Source of the DNA: Synergistaceae bacterium
Lineage (GTDB): Bacteria; Synergistota; Synergistia; Synergistales; Synergistaceae
DNA length: 14,311 nt
Assembly (NCBI GenBank): GCA_031264605.1
Contig: JAISDQ010000268.1
Span: forward strand, 1 to 14,311
Reading direction: 5' to 3'
A program made the position numbers and the translations under genes. Below are positions 13,288 to 14,311 of this stretch, in pieces. The notes below the pieces were generated by a model. That model ran no database searches, had not been told where the DNA came from, and saw only the letters and a list, made by a program, of their open reading frames with translations. Every line of letters starts with the position of its first letter. Positions within the stretch are counted from its first letter, which is position 1.

Positions 13288-14311
13288 GGGACATTTCCTC
13301 CGGCCACAAGACAAGGGACAGCATTCTGACGCTCTCGTCGATCGCGCTTCTCGCGGTGTTTTTGTGGCTGGCGCCAAAATACCTGGACGGATATAAAATC
13401 CGCATAATCAATCTGATCGCGATAAACGCCATACTCGGGCTGAGCCTGAACCTGATTTACGGCATGGCCGGAATGTTCTCGCTCGGACACGCGGGCTTCA
13501 TGGCTATCGGAGCTTATGTGTCGGCCCTTTTGGTACTTACGCCCGACCAGAAGTCGACGATGTGGATACTCGATCCCATAGCGCCCTGGCTGCTCAACCT
13601 CCACGCCCCCTTTTACGTATCTCTGCTCCTGGCCGGGATTCTCGCGGCTTTATTCGGATGGCTGATATCGCTTCCGATCCTGAGATTGGGGGGCGATTAC
13701 CTGGGCATAGCGACGCTCGGCTTCTCCGAGATACTCCGCATACTCATAGCCAACCTCACTCCAATAACGAACGGCCCTATCGGACTGAAGGGCATACCGG
13801 CGCGCACCAACCTATGGGTGAGTTACGGCTGTCTTTTGTTATTTCTGGCGGCCGTGATACGCCTGATGAGGAGCAACTTCGGCAACGTGATAAGGGCGGT
13901 CAGGGACGACGAGATAGCCGCCAAGACAATGGGCGTTAACACGTTTCAGACGAAAGTGCTCGCGTTCACCATAGGCTGTTTCGGCGCCGGAGTCGGCGGA
14001 GCGCTGATGGGCAACATCATCACCACTATAGACTCTAAAATGTTTACGATCACTCAGACCTACAATATCCTGATGATCGTTGTGATAGGCGGCTTGGGAT
14101 CGATTACCGGCAGCGTCCTCGGGTCCGTCATAATAACGACGATGCTCGAATGGCTGCGTTTCGTCGAAAACCCGATAACGATAGGCGCGTTCAAAATGGA
14201 CGGCAAGCCCGGAATGAGAATGGTCATATTCTCCATACTCCTCGTGGCGGTGATAATTTTCAGGCGGGAGGGCATAATGGGCATGCGGGAATTCAGTTGG
14301 GACTGGGTGCT
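13284..14311 (+). CDS. livM: Branched-chain amino acid ABC transporter permease, LivM type, 3' truncated
   Basis: Second channel subunit of the Liv importer. The frame stays open to the window edge, giving 342 codons plus two bases; relatives end near this length, so little is missing. Conserved blocks are LSLNLIYGMAGMFSLGHAGF at 53-72, LRLGGDYLGIATLGFSEI at 133-150, the NGPIGL motif at 163-168, and the coupling region GNVIRAVRDDEIAAKTMGVN at 200-219. NILMIVVIGGLGSITGSVLG at 261-280 follows. ATG at 13284 overlaps the livH stop by four bases, and GGAGG lies eight bases upstream inside livH, so translation is probably coupled. The ATPase genes livG and livF are expected next, outside the window. 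Confidence 0.93.
   Translation, partial: MRDISSGHKTRDSILTLSSIALLAVFLWLAPKYLDGYKIRIINLIAINAILGLSLNLIYGMAGMFSLGHAGFMAIGAYVSALLVLTPDQKSTMWILDPIAPWLLNLHAPFYVSLLLAGILAALFGWLISLPILRLGGDYLGIATLGFSEILRILIANLTPITNGPIGLKGIPARTNLWVSYGCLLLFLAAVIRLMRSNFGNVIRAVRDDEIAAKTMGVNTFQTKVLAFTIGCFGAGVGGALMGNIITTIDSKMFTITQTYNILMIVVIGGLGSITGSVLGSVIITTMLEWLRFVENPITIGAFKMDGKPGMRMVIFSILLVAVIIFRREGIMGMREFSWDWV

Noticed and set aside
12811..13604. Overlapping minus-strand frames of about 190 codons opposite livH and livM
   Set aside because: Antisense to strongly conserved permease sequence, with low-complexity charged translation and no start signal.

Overview
The window looks like chromosomal DNA of a diderm, amino-acid- and peptide-using bacterium. 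Both solute-binding proteins have Sec signal peptides without a lipobox cysteine, so they would be soluble periplasmic proteins. Two large ABC importers (one for peptides, one for branched-chain amino acids) dominate, and GC content appears to be in the mid-50s percent by eye. This transporter-rich content and the style of the proteins recall Synergistota (Cloacibacillus or Synergistes relatives). That placement is an inference from memory, not a search result. No rRNA, tRNA, insertion sequence or CRISPR array was recognised.

Layout. (1) 1-729, plus strand: the C-terminal end of a hybrid sensor kinase or multi-receiver protein, with two receiver domains. (2) 831-9520, minus strand: one compact eight-gene cluster, read from right to left. 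The order is nitrilase-superfamily amidohydrolase, DUF917 (S-methyl-thiohydantoin-desulfurase-like) protein, periplasmic peptide-binding protein, permeases DppB and DppC, ATPases DppD and DppF, and a DUF1177 protein. The four genes dppBCDF are joined by a 4-base overlap (dppB/dppC) or 3-base gaps. A long stem-loop separates the binding-protein gene from dppB. (3) 9521-9948: a divergent control region with promoters facing both ways, an 11-bp exact tandem repeat and several AACGAAT/ATTCGTT-type boxes. (4) 9949-10902, plus strand: a two-gene unit with a tiny secreted or membrane-anchored Cys/His protein and a RhiA-like protein. (5) 11074 to the window end, plus strand: a branched-chain amino-acid importer, livJ then livH and livM. 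livJ is followed by a terminator-like hairpin, livH and livM overlap by ATGA, and livM is cut by the window edge after 342 codons. The ATPase genes livG and livF are expected just beyond.

How the genes work together. The minus-strand cluster reads as a self-contained uptake-and-breakdown module. The binding protein and DppBCDF would bring in a peptide-like compound, and three enzymes or putative enzymes (C-N hydrolase, DUF917, DUF1177) would process it in the cytoplasm. DUF917 beside a C-N hydrolase suggests a cyclic or modified substrate (hydantoin-, thiohydantoin- or amide-like) rather than a plain dipeptide. This is the strongest candidate here for an undescribed pathway. The small secreted protein plus RhiA-like pair is the second point of interest, because neither has an assigned function.
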